From the NCBI RefSeq assembly GCF_019175285.1, contig NC_056525.1, forward strand, positions 119,728,901 through 119,792,900: 64,000 bases of DNA, written 5' to 3'. The position numbers were made by a program, and so were the translations under genes. Under the pieces are notes generated by a model. That model searched no databases. It was not told where the DNA came from and was given only the letters and a program-made list of their open reading frames with translations. Every line of letters begins with the position of its first letter. Positions within the stretch are counted from its first letter, which is position 1. Origin of the DNA: Sceloporus undulatus (lineage: Eukaryota > Chordata > Lepidosauria > Squamata > Phrynosomatidae). This document shows, in pieces, positions 34,187-49,100 of the stretch.

Positions 34187-37100
34187 CCAAGCCCACTAAA
34201 ACATCAGCTGAGAAACAGAGGTAATCCAGTCTTTTCCAAGTCATTCATAGCTCAGTCTTCAGTTCAAGCAGGCAGAAGAGTAGTCAGAAGTCCAGGCAGA
34301 GTTCAAGGGAAACAGACAATCAGTCATGGAATATGGCACAAGCATAGCTTCCTCTCAAGGAAAAGGATGGTTGTCAGCCATGCTTGTCCAGGGGAGGTGC
34401 TGGGTTATTTACACTTCACTCAGGTCTTCCAGGTGCTCCCTAACTGTAGCAATCTTTCTATATAAATGCTGTGACCATCTGCGTCTTACTCCGTCCTGAT
34501 GTCTCCCCATGAGGATAGGCATCAGTAAGTCTGGGGAGTTTATCAGACAAGGGAAATTGGAAGTATAATCCAATGGCAATCCAAACACAATCATGGGGCT
34601 TAACGTTATTGCGTGATAGACTACCACATGCAATTTTGGGCAATGGGAAGTCAGTCCGAATGCAATCATGGGGTTTCACGTTATTGCGTGATAGACTACC
34701 AAAGGCAATTTCAGGCAATGGCATGCTATTTTCAGGCAATGGGAAGTCAGTTCAAACGCAATTCAAATTCACGTAAATTCGCTGAACTAGTGAATTCATG
34801 TGAATGCGTTCTGGCCCCACTTTCTTTTCATTTGAAATTAAGAGAAATTCCTCCCATATGATAATGTCCTGGCTCTTTCTCTGAGAGTTGTGGCTGCTGG
34901 AAACTCTGTTCCTATAGTTGCTGAGGCTCTTCTTCTGTGGCTTCTAGAGCTTCTTCTCTCGTGGTTGCAAACCTACCATGCCCTCTGTGGTCCCAGGCTC
35001 CAAATCAGAGCCTTCATTCCCAGACTCAATGTCCATCCCAGGGTCCTGGAGACAGGGCATGACAAGGCCAATTGGAAAGTAGACCCTTGGAGTCTGCGTT
35101 CATGCCTGCTTCTGCCTTGACCATTGCTTGTCATGATGTTTGGCTTAGCCAGTTGTGATTAACATCATTTCAAACAAGTCAGCTTCAAACCATGTTTTAT
35201 GAACATGGCTTATTGAAATTGCTGTAGTTATGCTAACCATAGTCCCTAGTTTAGAGGGCATAGCAAAGTGTAGTTAATTAAAACCAGTTAATTAAAAGTA
35301 AAAGTTTCCAAACTCCTCCTCTTGGCCACATTGGGAGGGGAGGAGAGTACATGAGCTTAAGAAGGGTTTTAGATCATGCACGTTCTGCTAAATGATGAAT
35401 TACTATGATGTATGGGCTTGAGCATTAAGACCGCCTGAGGAAGACTGGTGGTTGAAATATTAAATAGAGTTTTAATTTAAAATTGTTTGGGTCTATGTGC
35501 ATAAAGATTAATTGATTGCTAGATTATTTTAAAATTGGATGTGCATATATTTCAAATATAGTCACATGGAACAAAACATAATAAATGAAAACTGAGAAAT
35601 TAATAGTAGATGATCTTTATTTGCGAGTGAGTAATGTTAATTTTTTTAAAATGATAAAAGGAGAGGACTGTGATAAAGAGCAAAACCCTTGTTGAAGTAT
35701 TTTTATGGTCCACAGACCAAGCAACTGAACATTTTGTGTTTTAAAGCTTTTTAATTTTTTTAAAACAAGTTGCATTCTAACAACTTTTAAGAGCTCCCAT
35801 TTCTGAGAATGTGGGAAAGTTAATTTTGGAGACCACAATTCCCAGAAACCCCAATGAGGAGGATTTGCAGTTCTTAACAATAACTTTTCCAAGCTCTACC
35901 CATCTCTGTTAGAAATATGGAGCAACTCTGAAGTGAATTTACTTTGGAGATGAGTCTATACCTTGGTGTAAATGCCTTAAAGAGGCTTTACTTTTTAAAA
36001 AAAATCTGGTGTTAAGGATGTAAAATCCAGATTTGTAATGTAGGATTACATCTGTAAGCAGTATTGTAATTTAAGTAGAAAGACGAGAATGGCAACATCT
36101 GTAAAATCAATGCAGATTTCCTTGTAGAATAATCCAATGACTTTTCCAGCTGGTGGCTAAGACTGTTTTCCTGTTACAGTAACTGTGGAATGTGGAAAGA
36201 CTACAAACATATAATTATGGTTGTTAGAAATATTGTTCCTATGGTATATTTTCTTGTGTCAAATAAATATCTAGAATTTTGGAAGTATAGTTTAGGAAAG
36301 TGAACTGCAGTTATGGTCCTAGCATGAGACCTAATTTTCTCCTTCTGCTGTATGATACTTTCTAAACTCTGTTCCAACATTTGTTACAAATTTTACCATT
36401 TCTATGGTGCTGTTCCTTGATTAACACTGCTGATCAGTGTTGATTTCGGAGCCTTTTGCAACAACCTAGATCCTAGGATGTATCCACACTGCAGAAAAAG
36501 AACAGTTTGACATCACTTTAATTGCCATGACTATATCCTAGAGAATCGTGGGATTTGTAGTTTGGTGAGGCACCAGAGCTCTCTGACAAATCAGACTGAA
36601 CAAATCCCAGAAGTAATCATGAATTGTGTTAATCATGAATTGTGTCACCGCTATCTGCACGCTCTGGGACCCCTCTAAAACAGATATTTAAATGCCTCTT
36701 CTATGTTCAAGGTCATCAGTTTTATTATCAGAAATTACCTCCAGACGTTGTGGTTTATGATCATGTGAGTTACTCTTTTGTAATGCTTCAGTGACAGTGT
36801 CCTTGTTATGCTAAACCTGGTCAGCACTGTCAGTTTGGCATCAGCTGGTTCTAATGCAAGAGGACCAGTCTTTTTAGGATGTTTGATGAGGTTCTTTTCT
36901 TGGAAATCTAGATATAATAGGCCTGCTATTTCTGGGCACCATTTTCCCTATCTCTCCCTCTCTGCTTGGTCTCCGTGCCATATTTGATCTGCCTCACCCG
37001 TTGCTGGTGATTTGGACTCTTTTGCCAGAGGATAGAAGTTCTGATATTTGCAAGGTTTCCCCTAGCTTGATTGCTAAATTTCTGCCATGTTCAGTGGTCA

Positions 37101-40100
37101 GCCACATCCCGTCCCCAAGTCCACATTTTGAACTGACCCACAAACCGATATTGATACTACTGTAGTTGCAGATGTATTGGTGGCAGAAGCTGACAATTAG
37201 AAGAATTTAACTAGCTCCTCTTCATCAGCAGTGACTGCAGGATTCATACATCAACCTGGACAGCATGCAGCTGAAAATGTTAATGGAGTCAGCTGAAATG
37301 CCATTGGCGATGAGATGACATGAAACAAGACAGTTCCCTCTTCAGGAATTTTTGGAGTGTGATGCACACAAGTCCCAATTTGACACAGTGGCCATCAAAT
37401 GATAACCATGCATATTTGAACCTGCTCTGAAAAACAACAACTTCTAAGAGCAAAATATTCACCATCTGTTTCAGACTGCAGCCATGAAACAAGAAGTTAT
37501 GAATTAGTTTCAGAAGCCTACAAAATATGTTCCTCCCAATCTGCCTGGCAGTGTGGAACAGCCTGTGCTTCCTTAGCTTGTCACACATCCCACTTTAGGA
37601 AACACTGTTGTGGCAACACAGCCGCAAGCAATACCCTGCTGTCCTTCTATCAACTGTGCCACCATCGGCTTTTAAGAAAAAGGGAAGGAAATCCCGGAGG
37701 GGAAGCAAAGAGAAAAATTGACCAAGTGCTGTAACAAAAACAATGTTGTTTGGAAACAGCATTTCTAATATCAACAGGTTCATTTTAGTCTGGATGAGAA
37801 AAAGATTACAAAACATTCCAAATAAAATGTAATGTTGGGGATCCCCCCCCCCCAATACACATTCTGCTGTTGATGTTTAGCCCCTTTGGTATTCCTCCTC
37901 AGTGGAAACTGCTTCTTCTGCTGCTGCTGTTGTTGCTGTTGCTGTTGTTGTTGTTTTCCTTCAAGTTGACTCCAATTTATGGCAATCCTATAATGGGATT
38001 TTCAGTTGCTTCCCTCTTAGTCTGAAAGGGTATGCCTTGACCAAGATCACTAAGTGGGTTTCCACAGCTAAGAAGGGATTCAAACCCTGGCCTCCCAGAG
38101 TGCTAGTCCCAACATTCAAACAAATCACTACATCATTCTGGCTGTAGTGGAAAATATAAGTAAAATATATCAATGAACACCAGATGGATCTGTACCATTT
38201 CACTTTAGGCTGCAGATGCAGTCCTGCATATCTGAACACTTCCTTATGTCATCCCCCCCCCCCCATCTTCCCAGTTGCTTTCTGTCTCAAAAAGTTTAAT
38301 CTTTTTTCACTTTACTGGCTTGTCTTTGACTGTGCATGCTTTTAAAATGTATGTTAGCGAAGCCTGATTCATTGGTGTTTATTCTCTCTCTCTCTCTTTT
38401 TTTTTTCTCATGCTCCAGCTGAACAAATGCTGTTGTTATTATTCCAAAGCTATATTTGTAGAAGTCTCTCATCTGAGTGTAATTCCCATTATTTGGCAGA
38501 GGCAACCAAACTGTCTTCCATAGTACAAGGAAATACAGATGGCTTGAGACAAGGGATCTATGTGCTGTCAAATTCATTCAGAGATTCAGATGGAGAGAAG
38601 CCATCTGGAGATGATGTTGCAATGGAAAAGATAACTTCTTGGCCCATTCTTCTAGGTGGAAAAAGTAAATGCAAAGATGCAGATTCCAAGTTTAGACCAG
38701 TACTGGATGATGATGATGATGATGATGATGATTCATTTTTTGCACACATATGGATACACAAGTGTAAGACATTTCAGGCCCTACACAAAGAGGCAGCCAT
38801 TTTAAGCCATAAAAGAACAACAAACCAAAGATACAAAGATGACTTTTAAGGACTGGTTACACATATCTTTCAACTGAATATGTATTCTTACTATGGCGCT
38901 GTACTAGGGTTAGGGGACCGTGCAGCAACTGCACGGTCCCTAACTCTAGTACATGCTGGCACTGTAACAATGGCGGTGCCCTGTGTACATGGGCGCTGCC
39001 ATTGTTACGTAAGTGCCACATGGCATCTGCACATTGCCGCGCGACGCTTACATAACAAATGAGGCAGTGGCGCACTCGTTATGCCACCCCTGCAGCTTTA
39101 AAAGAACCAGCATTTCTCTGGTTCTTTTTCCTCCACAGGGAAGTCACATGGTTTGGCGGCTGCGGCTTCCCTCCAGAGGAAAAAAGGCTGCTGCCACTCC
39201 GGACATTAAGAAAGGTATGTACCCGGCCTTAGTTACACAAGTAGAAAAGGTGCCGCTTGGCCAGCGTTGTTGGTTTGTTTGGTTTTGGGTTCTTTATGAC
39301 AATGCATGTGACAGAGCATGTCACCAAATATGAGTGAAAACGTTGATGCAATTGCCATGATTGATGGAGGGGGGGAAGCTGTGGAAAAGCGTCCTTTTTT
39401 AATTAATTAATTGGTAAACGTGAACGAGAGGTGGGTTAATTTGCAACAGGAAAATTTGATCGGCTCAAATGTAGTGTGAACGACGCTCCATTGTTGAACC
39501 AAACCATTGATTTGGATCACAAACCAAATTATTGTCTGAAGTTAAATCTCTGGATTAGCAATGGTTGCATCTTCTCTCTAGCACTCACTTAAATAAACTG
39601 GGTAAACAATTTCCCAGGGTTAGGAAAATTCATTGGACAACCACTTCATTAATTCATTGGACAACCATCAGGAACTTCAAGCTGTGTTGGCTGCCATCAT
39701 TAGGAACTGTCAGTAGGGCAGTGAATCCATGCCAGGTTTTGGATAGCGTCAAAGGAGCTGTCTAGTGTGCTGAGTCTGTTGTGGGGGATGAATTTCAGCA
39801 CATCAGAGACCTCCTGGAAAGCTTAGATTAAAACCTAGGGGATTTACCGCACCACTGATACGTGAACCATGAACTGCCACTGGCTACCATGCCTCTTGTC
39901 ATTCCTGCAATTGCTGCTGAAATTCTCTCTTTGGTGCTATAGAGCCCTCTTGTATCACACAGCCTTGCAGAATGGTAGAGCACAGTGTCTCTTTCCTTTC
40001 TAGAAACCCTCAAAAGGAAGGGATGGAAGACAGACTAAAATATATGTAGACAGCTGTCACTGGATGATTTGTAACCCACACCCTGTTCTGGCAGCATAAA

Positions 40101-43100
40101 ATGGTAACCCCTTAAAAGTACTGTAACACGTGATGCAGAGCACATTAGCAATTGACTTTTGTATGTATGCCTTCTGCCTATTTGACGGGCAGATATAACA
40201 ACACTCCTGTCCATCTAAGACTATGTATCTGCAAAACTGGAGAAGTGGAGAATATAGAAGATTACCTTCTACATTGCCCTCTGTATATATCTCCTAGACA
40301 AAGGTTTCTTGATTGTATTTTGAAATCCCTTTCCGGTAGATCTTGCTTTCAGCAGACTTGTGTCCTTTTGGCTGGCAACAATGCATTTGTTACTTCTATG
40401 GTAGCAAAATTTGGTTTAGCTGCTAGCAAGATTAGAATAGCTTTCTTGATGGGAACGTGGCTAGTTCCAATCTAGTTTTATTGTTATATTATTTTTCATT
40501 TATGTGTATTATTGGCCTTTTGTTGATGGATCTCTTTTATTAACTTACCGTGTTGTTTTGGTGATTTTTATGCTTTTTTTTAAACTCTTTTTTGTTTTAA
40601 CTGGTTGGATTTTATATTGTGACGGCTTTTAGCTTTTAACAATAAAATTTCTACAAAAATTGACTGTTGTATTTGAGGTTCTAAAAGCTTTAAAACATCT
40701 AGCTTTACCCTTAGTGCCATGCAAATATTCTGGTGTGGAGCTTGCAGCTTCAGGCTTGAATGTTTTAGCCAACACACCACAGCACCACAATCATTTGCAT
40801 TGATGAAAGCTTTCAAGTCCCTATAATGTCCCTGTGTACAGTACACATAGCAACACACGGTACAAACTGTAATATTTCAAACATTCACACATCTTAGAGA
40901 GGTCAAGTAAATGTACTGGCCATAGGGTTTATAGAAAATGCCAAGCATGCCTTTACAGGTCTAGTCACTCAGGGAAGTCCTTTACCCTTTTAGCCTTGTT
41001 TGGAATGGCATATTATGGATTTGGACTGTAATTGTGCTCTTCACTTAAAGACGTGAGAAGTGTGAGGAGGGTTGGTTACTAGCAATTTCGGTTAACAGTG
41101 TTGACACTTTAAACCATATCTGTGAGACTTGGTCTGTAATTACAGTAAACATGCTCTGCCTATTTTTTTCCTTTCTTTTTTTGCCTTAGGGCAACATGGT
41201 GTTTCTCACCCTTGTGGGACATTCCTAGGGCTGGGGAGTTTCCAATCTAGCAAACATAACAAAAATGAAAAGGTGATGAGATTGTATGATGCTTGAATTA
41301 TAGCCCAGGCATGCGTTCTGTGTGACACCCTAGTGACACAGTTGAGGTGGTAGGAAAAGTTTAAATACGGTAATTAGGATCAAAAAAGTAAACTGAAATC
41401 TGCACATTGAAAGAAAAACAACATTGATGAGAGCCTTCCCATGCCAAGAGGTATATTAAAGATAATTGCAGCACCTCTTGCTTTCATGAGAGAGTTGTTG
41501 ATTAATTTAAATCTAATTTAAATTTACATTTTTACAAGATGTGAGCAGATAAATGAATAAATAAAATATCTTTGAATTAGCAGAATTTTTGTGACAGGCC
41601 TTTTAGGCAACTTGTTGGATTTCATTCAGCACTGTGGGGAAACCAATGTGATTAAGCACACTGTTTTAAGATTAGTACAAGAATGTCTTTATAAAAATGG
41701 GAGGGGAATTAAAATTTCTATAAAACTTCAACTATTTTGATAGATACAAACCCCACCAAAGGCCATCAGGGATAACACATTTAGCAGATACAGTTACATA
41801 CTTGAATGTTTCCAACATATTGCTTGTGCTAGAATAAAGTGTATGAGTCTGAGTACCCTCTAATTGCCATTTATTCACACAGAGGATTTGCATTTGGTGT
41901 AGCCAAGCTTTATGCATGTCCTGTGATTCTGTACGTGCAAAATATCCCACAAAGGGATCAACCCTAAGCTCAGAAGGGTCCAGGCCAGTTTGGTTGTCAT
42001 GCATTCTGCAGTTGCCCAAAGAGCTCATTTCACCACAAAAGCAACCCAAGAGAACTGATAAATGCCACAGAGGAACATCAAGTAGTTTCAAGAGGCTTTG
42101 AACTAATTAGTCCTCCAGTTAATTCCAGGGCCAGCCCCAACCCTCAGCCCCAGGCAACCAGCTAGCCACTGCCCAACCCTAGCCCATTGGACTCACATGC
42201 ATGGACACCAGCTATCACAGGAGGAAGAAGGATCTGTCTCTGCACATATACACAAATATATATATGGCTGTTTCCTAGGGTGCCCAGAGACCCACTTTGT
42301 GGCCTATCAAAGACTTGAGAAGGATCTGAGAAGCTATGTGGGATACACAGCCCTCAGAGTTTGAAGAATAGACCAGAGGATTCATCCTTTGTTATGCCCT
42401 TGTTGTTGTTGCATGCATCCAAGTAATATTTTACTTATGACAATCTTTAGGCGAGCCTATCATAGGGTTTTCTTGGCAATTTTCTTCAGAGGAGATTTAC
42501 CATTGCCATATTCTGTGGTTGAGAGAGTTTGACTTGCCTAAAGTCACCCAGTGGGTTTTTATGCTTGAGCAGAAATTCAAACCTTGGTTTCCAGAATCAT
42601 AGTCCAGTGTTCAAACCACTACACCATGCTGTACTCTCCATGCACTCATAGAGAAGTGTTAATCTCTGTAGGCAAAGAAGCAGGCACATGGAATGACCTA
42701 TAAGGCATTGCAAAAGTGACAACTTTTCTTGTAAAATCTGGTTAGATGGTCCTCAATCAAGATCTAAGCCCATACCAGTAGGGAAAGATTGAGTCAGAGC
42801 CCAATACATAGGGAAAAAAGAGCCTTGTGCATTAGAAATGGCATCTTATGACCAGCATCAGGAAGGAGATAGAATATGAAGAGGGAGACATTTGTAGAGA
42901 AAGGAAGTGGTTGGCATAAATTCTTGCACAATTCTTTTTAAAGTTTGCATTTTAAAGCCTCTGCTTATATATTTTCCAGTGTTTTACAGTTTTCGATAAA
43001 ATTTGGAACAATGAGAATAATCCACATTTTGAAGCAAAGAGCAGAAATGAGCCCTCTTAAAAGGGCAGAAATGAGCCAGCATAAATCCCATGCAGAATTT

Positions 43101-46100
43101 AAAGTAATAGCAGGATTTCCAATTCCATCTTGTGAAGGGGGTACACCCCCAACAGCCAGCATATTCTGATTTTTCCAGTTACAGCATCAGCAGCAAGCAT
43201 GGTTGTAGATCTGGGACTGCATTTCTTGCTCACCCTTTTTTCTCCAGTAAAAGTAGCAGAATAAGCTTTTGGAGACATTGAGATAATATTGCCAGGAAAA
43301 GCTTTGCCTGTATCATTGTCCACATCAGATTGCTGTTTAAAGCACGGTGTGAAGTAAGGGGGGAGGGGAGGAGATAAGCATTAAATCCAGTGGCTAGATT
43401 ACCATGTTAGTGTTTCACACATGTGCTCCCCCACAGATGTGGATGGATGTTTTTGCCCCATGTCTGCATTCAGTTGAGTTGGGTGTGCAGTGCCATTGTG
43501 CATACAGGTGGGCATTGTGCATTGATGCATTGCTCATTGCATGTGCATGCTCATGATATTGTGAATTCCTTTGGGCATTTGGTGTCTGAGTTCAATGGCA
43601 CAATGCTGACACTCAGCACAAGATTTGTGTAGCACAGTTGTTGTTGCTATGTGCCTTCAAATTGTTTCCAACTTATGGCAACCCTAAAGGAAAAGATATC
43701 GGGAATTTTCTTGGCAAGATTTATAAGGGGTGTGCGTGTTGCCTTTGTCTTCCTCTGAGACTGAATGCTGAAACAGATGGCCCTAAAGGGGTGGCATCAT
43801 GCCGCCCCTTTGTGTGTGAGATTGGGGCTGCAGCAATCACACGCCATGGTCCCAATCTGGCATTTTTCTGCCCCCAAAAGGAGCGGCAAAATGCCACTCC
43901 TTTTTGGCATGGAAAAAGGGCGCCCTTGCTGCCACTGCCATGGCATAAAGGCTGCATTGCCCAAACACTGTGAAGCTGCCACACATGTGGTTAGCCATGC
44001 AGCTTCCCAGTGGCATGGGGGGGCGGCATCAGAGTGTGCGGCGTCTAAACGGTGCTGTCAGACAAAAGCCCCAGCCTGTCTTACTGCTGGTCTGTTTTGC
44101 CCCTGTGAGAGTGTGACTTGTCCAAGGTTTCCTTTGTCTTCCTCTGAGAGATTGAATGCTGAAACATGACTGAATGGGGTTTGAAACCTGGTCTTCAGAG
44201 TCGTAGTCCAATGCTCAAACCACTATGCCACACTGGCTCTGCGTTAACTGTGCGTGCAGAGATTTATGTTTGCAACTCCCATGTAGGATCTTGGCCATTA
44301 TGTTCTTAGCTGAAAGGATTAGAAATGACTTGTGAGGGGAAGAGTTCTGTAAATGCAATACTTCATGCAACAGGTTTGTTCAGTAAAATAAACACGTGTC
44401 ACTTACCTGTCTGCCTTTTAAAATCTGGTTTAGAAAGGAACAAAGGGAGAGGACAGGGCTGGGCAATGAAATGAGAAGATGATAAAAGTGCAGCTGAGCT
44501 TAACAGTCATATTAAAAGATGGTAGATGAGATAAAGATATTTGTGTGCATCTGAGGAAAGGAAGAAAGGGAAAAGAATATAACCACAGGACCAAATCACA
44601 TGATTGATTAACAAACCCTCATGTGGTTCTCTGCTCATGTGAGACCATCTTTCATGTTTCTGACCTTGAAGAGGGGTGCACTGGCATAATTTTTTTGACC
44701 ACTCTTTGGGCTCCTTTGAATCTGAACTGTGTGTGCATAGCTTAGGCATGGATTGCCTGGGTGCTCAGACACAGGAAATATATAAATTAGCATTTTGAGG
44801 CAGCAGTAAATCATATCATGCGAATGGTGAATCTTAAACAATGGTTTATTGACCCACCACAGCCGCAGTATTAAATGCTGGACAATTTGTCTAAGAACTG
44901 GACCTGCCAGATGGAAAGAGCTTGCCTCTATAGTGTGTGTGAGTGAGGAAGATCATTTTTCAGAAATGATCTAGACAATGTTTCTTAAACTGTGCTCTAA
45001 GGAGTGTTGAAAAGCAGCTTACTGATAGTTATCAATTGTCCCCATGTTGCTACCAGGCCCATCTGGTTGAATGTTGTGCTTTTAGGAAACATACGAGCTA
45101 TCTTTCCCATTCTGTTAAAATATATAGGAAGATAATGAGAACCACACAAATGATACCACTGGAAAATATCCATGACTGGTAAGGGGAGCAGCCAGAGAGA
45201 CAGCCAGCCTAGGTCTCAAGTTGAGCATGTTTGAACTGCCTGTCTAGTCAACTTCTGTAAAAAGAATGAAACTGGGAAAAAATCCTGACAGCAAAAAGTC
45301 TTGGACTAGCTTTCTGTGCTGTGATACACTCTGAGATCTTCTGCAGTGCACAAGGAATTTCATAAGAGATGTGAGAAGGTAGATTAGTAATGTTTGGGGA
45401 AAGGGTTTCCTGAAGATACACCATTGGTACAAAATTTGTTCTGCCATTGAGAAAGTTTCCATCTAGAGAGGACAGGCATCATGGCTGTGGCATCCTATGC
45501 AAGAGCTTAGAGGAGGAGTGGGGAACATGTCCCTCTGGATATTTTGAGACTGCAACTCACATCAGCTTTTGCCAGCATAATCATTGCTGAGGGATTGTGG
45601 GAGCTGTAGTCTAGTAACTCAAGGTGGGCCTGATATTGCGAGCTGTGGCCGCTCCAGTGTGATTTGCAGTATGATCCGAGCCACTGGCCCAGTTTTGAAC
45701 CAGGCCAGCAAAATGAGCAATATTTTACAACTCCTTTTTGGCCCGGTTCTTTGTAAAAGATGCAGCCTAGGGGTGGTTTCCGGCTGCACTCAGGGCATGC
45801 GTCATCTAAACACTACACCCTGAACGCAGGAGGAAACCGGTTTATTTGGCCAGTTTTATTATTCAGGGTCTCCTCAGAACTAGAACATTTGAAAGGCCAC
45901 CCTGTGTATTTGGGAACCCTGTCATTCATCCTTGAGAAGATAGCTTTCTTCAACCCTTGGCTCTGTTTTCACCTTTCCAAGCTGTGTTCTAGCATTCCAG
46001 CTAAGCAAACTAATAAAAAAATCTGGCTGTGCTTCACCTTAAACAACTAAATCAGTACTAAATATGGAAAAGTGCTGGCATCAGTCTTTTGGAAATCTTT

Positions 46101-49100
46101 AAGGGGGAAAATTATTAGTAACATTCTTATTTCCTAATCCATGTCTGTACAGAAATGTTTTTTTTAGTACTGTATACCAGTTCCTTAATAGGTTATAAAT
46201 CCTGTTCACTTCTCACAGGCAAAGATGTTAAAAGTTCCTTTCACACTGTGTATGCATTTTTTCACTGCAGAGAAGTTGGGGATCCCTTGACTGTGAGCCA
46301 TCTCCCCTTCATAGCATACTGTATCATCCTGAACTCCAAAGTTAAAGGATTTCAAGGGAAAATTCAGCCTGTCTGCAACCGTCACATTCTAATTTTAAAG
46401 GAAGGATGGAAGGGATAGGAGGGTGTTATTCAGACAGCGAAGATAATTTGGGTTAGATCTTCGTTGTTCAGCTGCATTTCAAATGCATCAAATTTAGATT
46501 GGGGAAGGGGGCTGCCACAAATTCCACTTAATGCAGCATAATTGATATTGTTTCCCCCCCCCCAAGTTTTAAAAATATATTCACATTGTTGGCAGTGTGA
46601 ATAACCAATGTGAATAGACCCAAGATAAACCAAGATAAAACTCTGCATGCCTTAAATGTGTTTTGAATACATTTGCATCGTCAATTCCATCTTTATACGA
46701 GTTCTGGCACATGTGATCACCCAAACTCACAGAGATACACATAGTTCCATAGTGTGAATAACAAACCCAGAATGTGTGAGTATGTATTTGCATAGTCACA
46801 CTAAAAATAACAACATGTGAATGACCCCATAGAGAAGCGTAATGGGAAGATCTGTGGGGGAATCCTTTCAACAACTGTAGGCCAGTTGGGGATTCTACTC
46901 CACCTTTTAATGTGAACCATCCAAGTTACTAAACTCTATCCCCCAAATAGGTTCAGCATTCTGGATGGGTCCGTTAAAGTTCAGGCTAAATCCTGGAGTG
47001 AGCATAGAAGCCACTACCTTCCACTGGTCATATGGTATTTTTATCTGACCACTATGAAAGCTTCCAGATCTGAATTGCTCACTGGTCTTGGCAACAAGGG
47101 GTTTATGCTACATGAAGGCATGGAAGAGGGTTTTGGCAGGAGATTTGGGTGTAGGTGTGTGTATGCTTGCCATTTTTTGCCCCTAATCTTCTCCTCACTT
47201 TAATTAAATTTAAGTTCCATCTTAAATCTTAATTTTGACATTTTAATCCATGGTGCTAATACCTTTTCTGACTTAACTTTGTGTTACAGTTTTACACTCC
47301 CAAGGAGGAAAGTTGGAAAGAAGGGGAATATTTCTTTTGGCACAACTGTTTTTGTTTTCCCCCCCTTTCAGATGACCTGTACTGAAACTGTATTTCTTTT
47401 CCTTGTGAGATATACATTAATAAGTTGTTTGGAGAGAGCAACATGGTGGTGCTTTGAATGCGGGACTGTGACTCTGGAGACCAGGGTTCAATTCTTGACT
47501 TGACCATGAAACCCACTGGGTTACCTTGGGCAAGTTATATTCTCTCACTTTCAGACAATGGCAATGGCAAACTGCCTCTGAACAAATCTTCCAAGAAAAC
47601 CCTGTGATAGTTTTACCTTGGGGTCTTCATAAATCAGAAAAAAACTTGATGGAACACAGCAACAAGAAGCCCATATGTTCAATGAGCAGCAATATGCACA
47701 TCGCGCACACCCATGTCAGTGTACCCATAGATGCATGTTGCCATCTGCAGATGGCTAGCTCCCTGATATGACAGGCTCACTGGATATGGATGCCACAGTA
47801 AGCTAGAATTCTGGTTTTCTTGTGCATGAATGACTATAGTGTGCTGGTGCAATCAGCTGGTTTGTGATTTGTTTATCATGATATTTGACTTGGGACTCTG
47901 GCTTGTCTCTCCAATAGCAAGACAGATGCATAAACCATGTGATTTTTTTTAAAAAAAAGATTACCTTTGAATATAGATCCTAATCCAGATTGGGGTCATG
48001 GACAGTTTCTCTTGAGTTACAAAAAAATAGGTTTACCTGCATGCTACTACAATGACTGCTCTGAACTTCTCCAATAAGGAAGAATATGAAGTAGGGAAAT
48101 GTGATTCATTGTCCGTTGTGTAACCTTATGCAAGTAAAAGTTTCTTGTTTGGAATTTCCTGGCAGAAAAGTGGGATAAAATATAATGAATAAATGATGGC
48201 AAATAATAAAGAAAGCCTTTAAAATGCTACCACAGTTATTGCTGAGTGGTCAGTGGAGATAAGAGAATGATAAAAATGCTTTCAATTATTGTCTAATATT
48301 GTTGTCCCATGTGTTGAAACACTGAGGTTACCATAGGAATGGCTTACAACCCAAGCCAGATGGGAATATTTCTGAGCATCAAATAGAGACTCGTGGTGCA
48401 GAATTCACCATGAAAGTCTTCAGAGCAGTTCAATTATCTATGCTTTAAAATGCAATGATACGGACTCTTCCCCAAAAGCAAGAGTGGAAAACCTAATGAA
48501 AGTGTCCAAAGAATATGAAACAGATGGAATGCAGGAGTATTGTAAACAGTAGCCAATTACAGTCATGTGTCATTTTTAAAAGTCTGTAATTTTCTATTTA
48601 TTTATTTGTTTGTTTGTTTGATAAATGGCACCAAGGACCATTCAAAGCTTGACTGAACACAACAGTTTCCACTGCCCATCTGAAGCATAATGGAGAAGGG
48701 ACCAGTGTGTCTTTCTAGTGAATGAGTGCTGCAGTCAGGATGCTGCTATACAAAAGGCATTGTCCTAAGCAACCATCAACCCAGTTTGTCTTCTAGGTAG
48801 TGTGACTTGTAATGAGGCCTTTGATGACAACTGTAAGTTATGGGCAAGTTCATAAGGAAGAAGCAGGCTTTCAGATATCCCGGCCTTAGTCCTCTTGGCC
48901 TCTAGGGAAATTTTAGGTTTGATTGGGTCTGAGTTACATTTTGGCAGCCCATGGTATCCATATAACTTTCCTCTGGCAGTACATTTCAAAAGAGTTGAGT
49001 CTCTTCCTGTCAGCTGTCGTCACTGCCCAGCTTTCACAACCATAGATAGAAACCAGAAATGCAATGATACAGATGATTTTGACTTTGGTATCTAATGATA

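Noticed and set aside
34200-35066. Possible LTR-element fragment with a TGTCATGCCC-like end on the - strand
   Set aside because: No second LTR, primer site or coding remnant could be seen, so the call would rest on one short terminal word.
38427-38849. 140-codon frame, the longest within intron 1
   Set aside because: It spans a (GAT)n run, has no recognisable motif and no matching splice signals.
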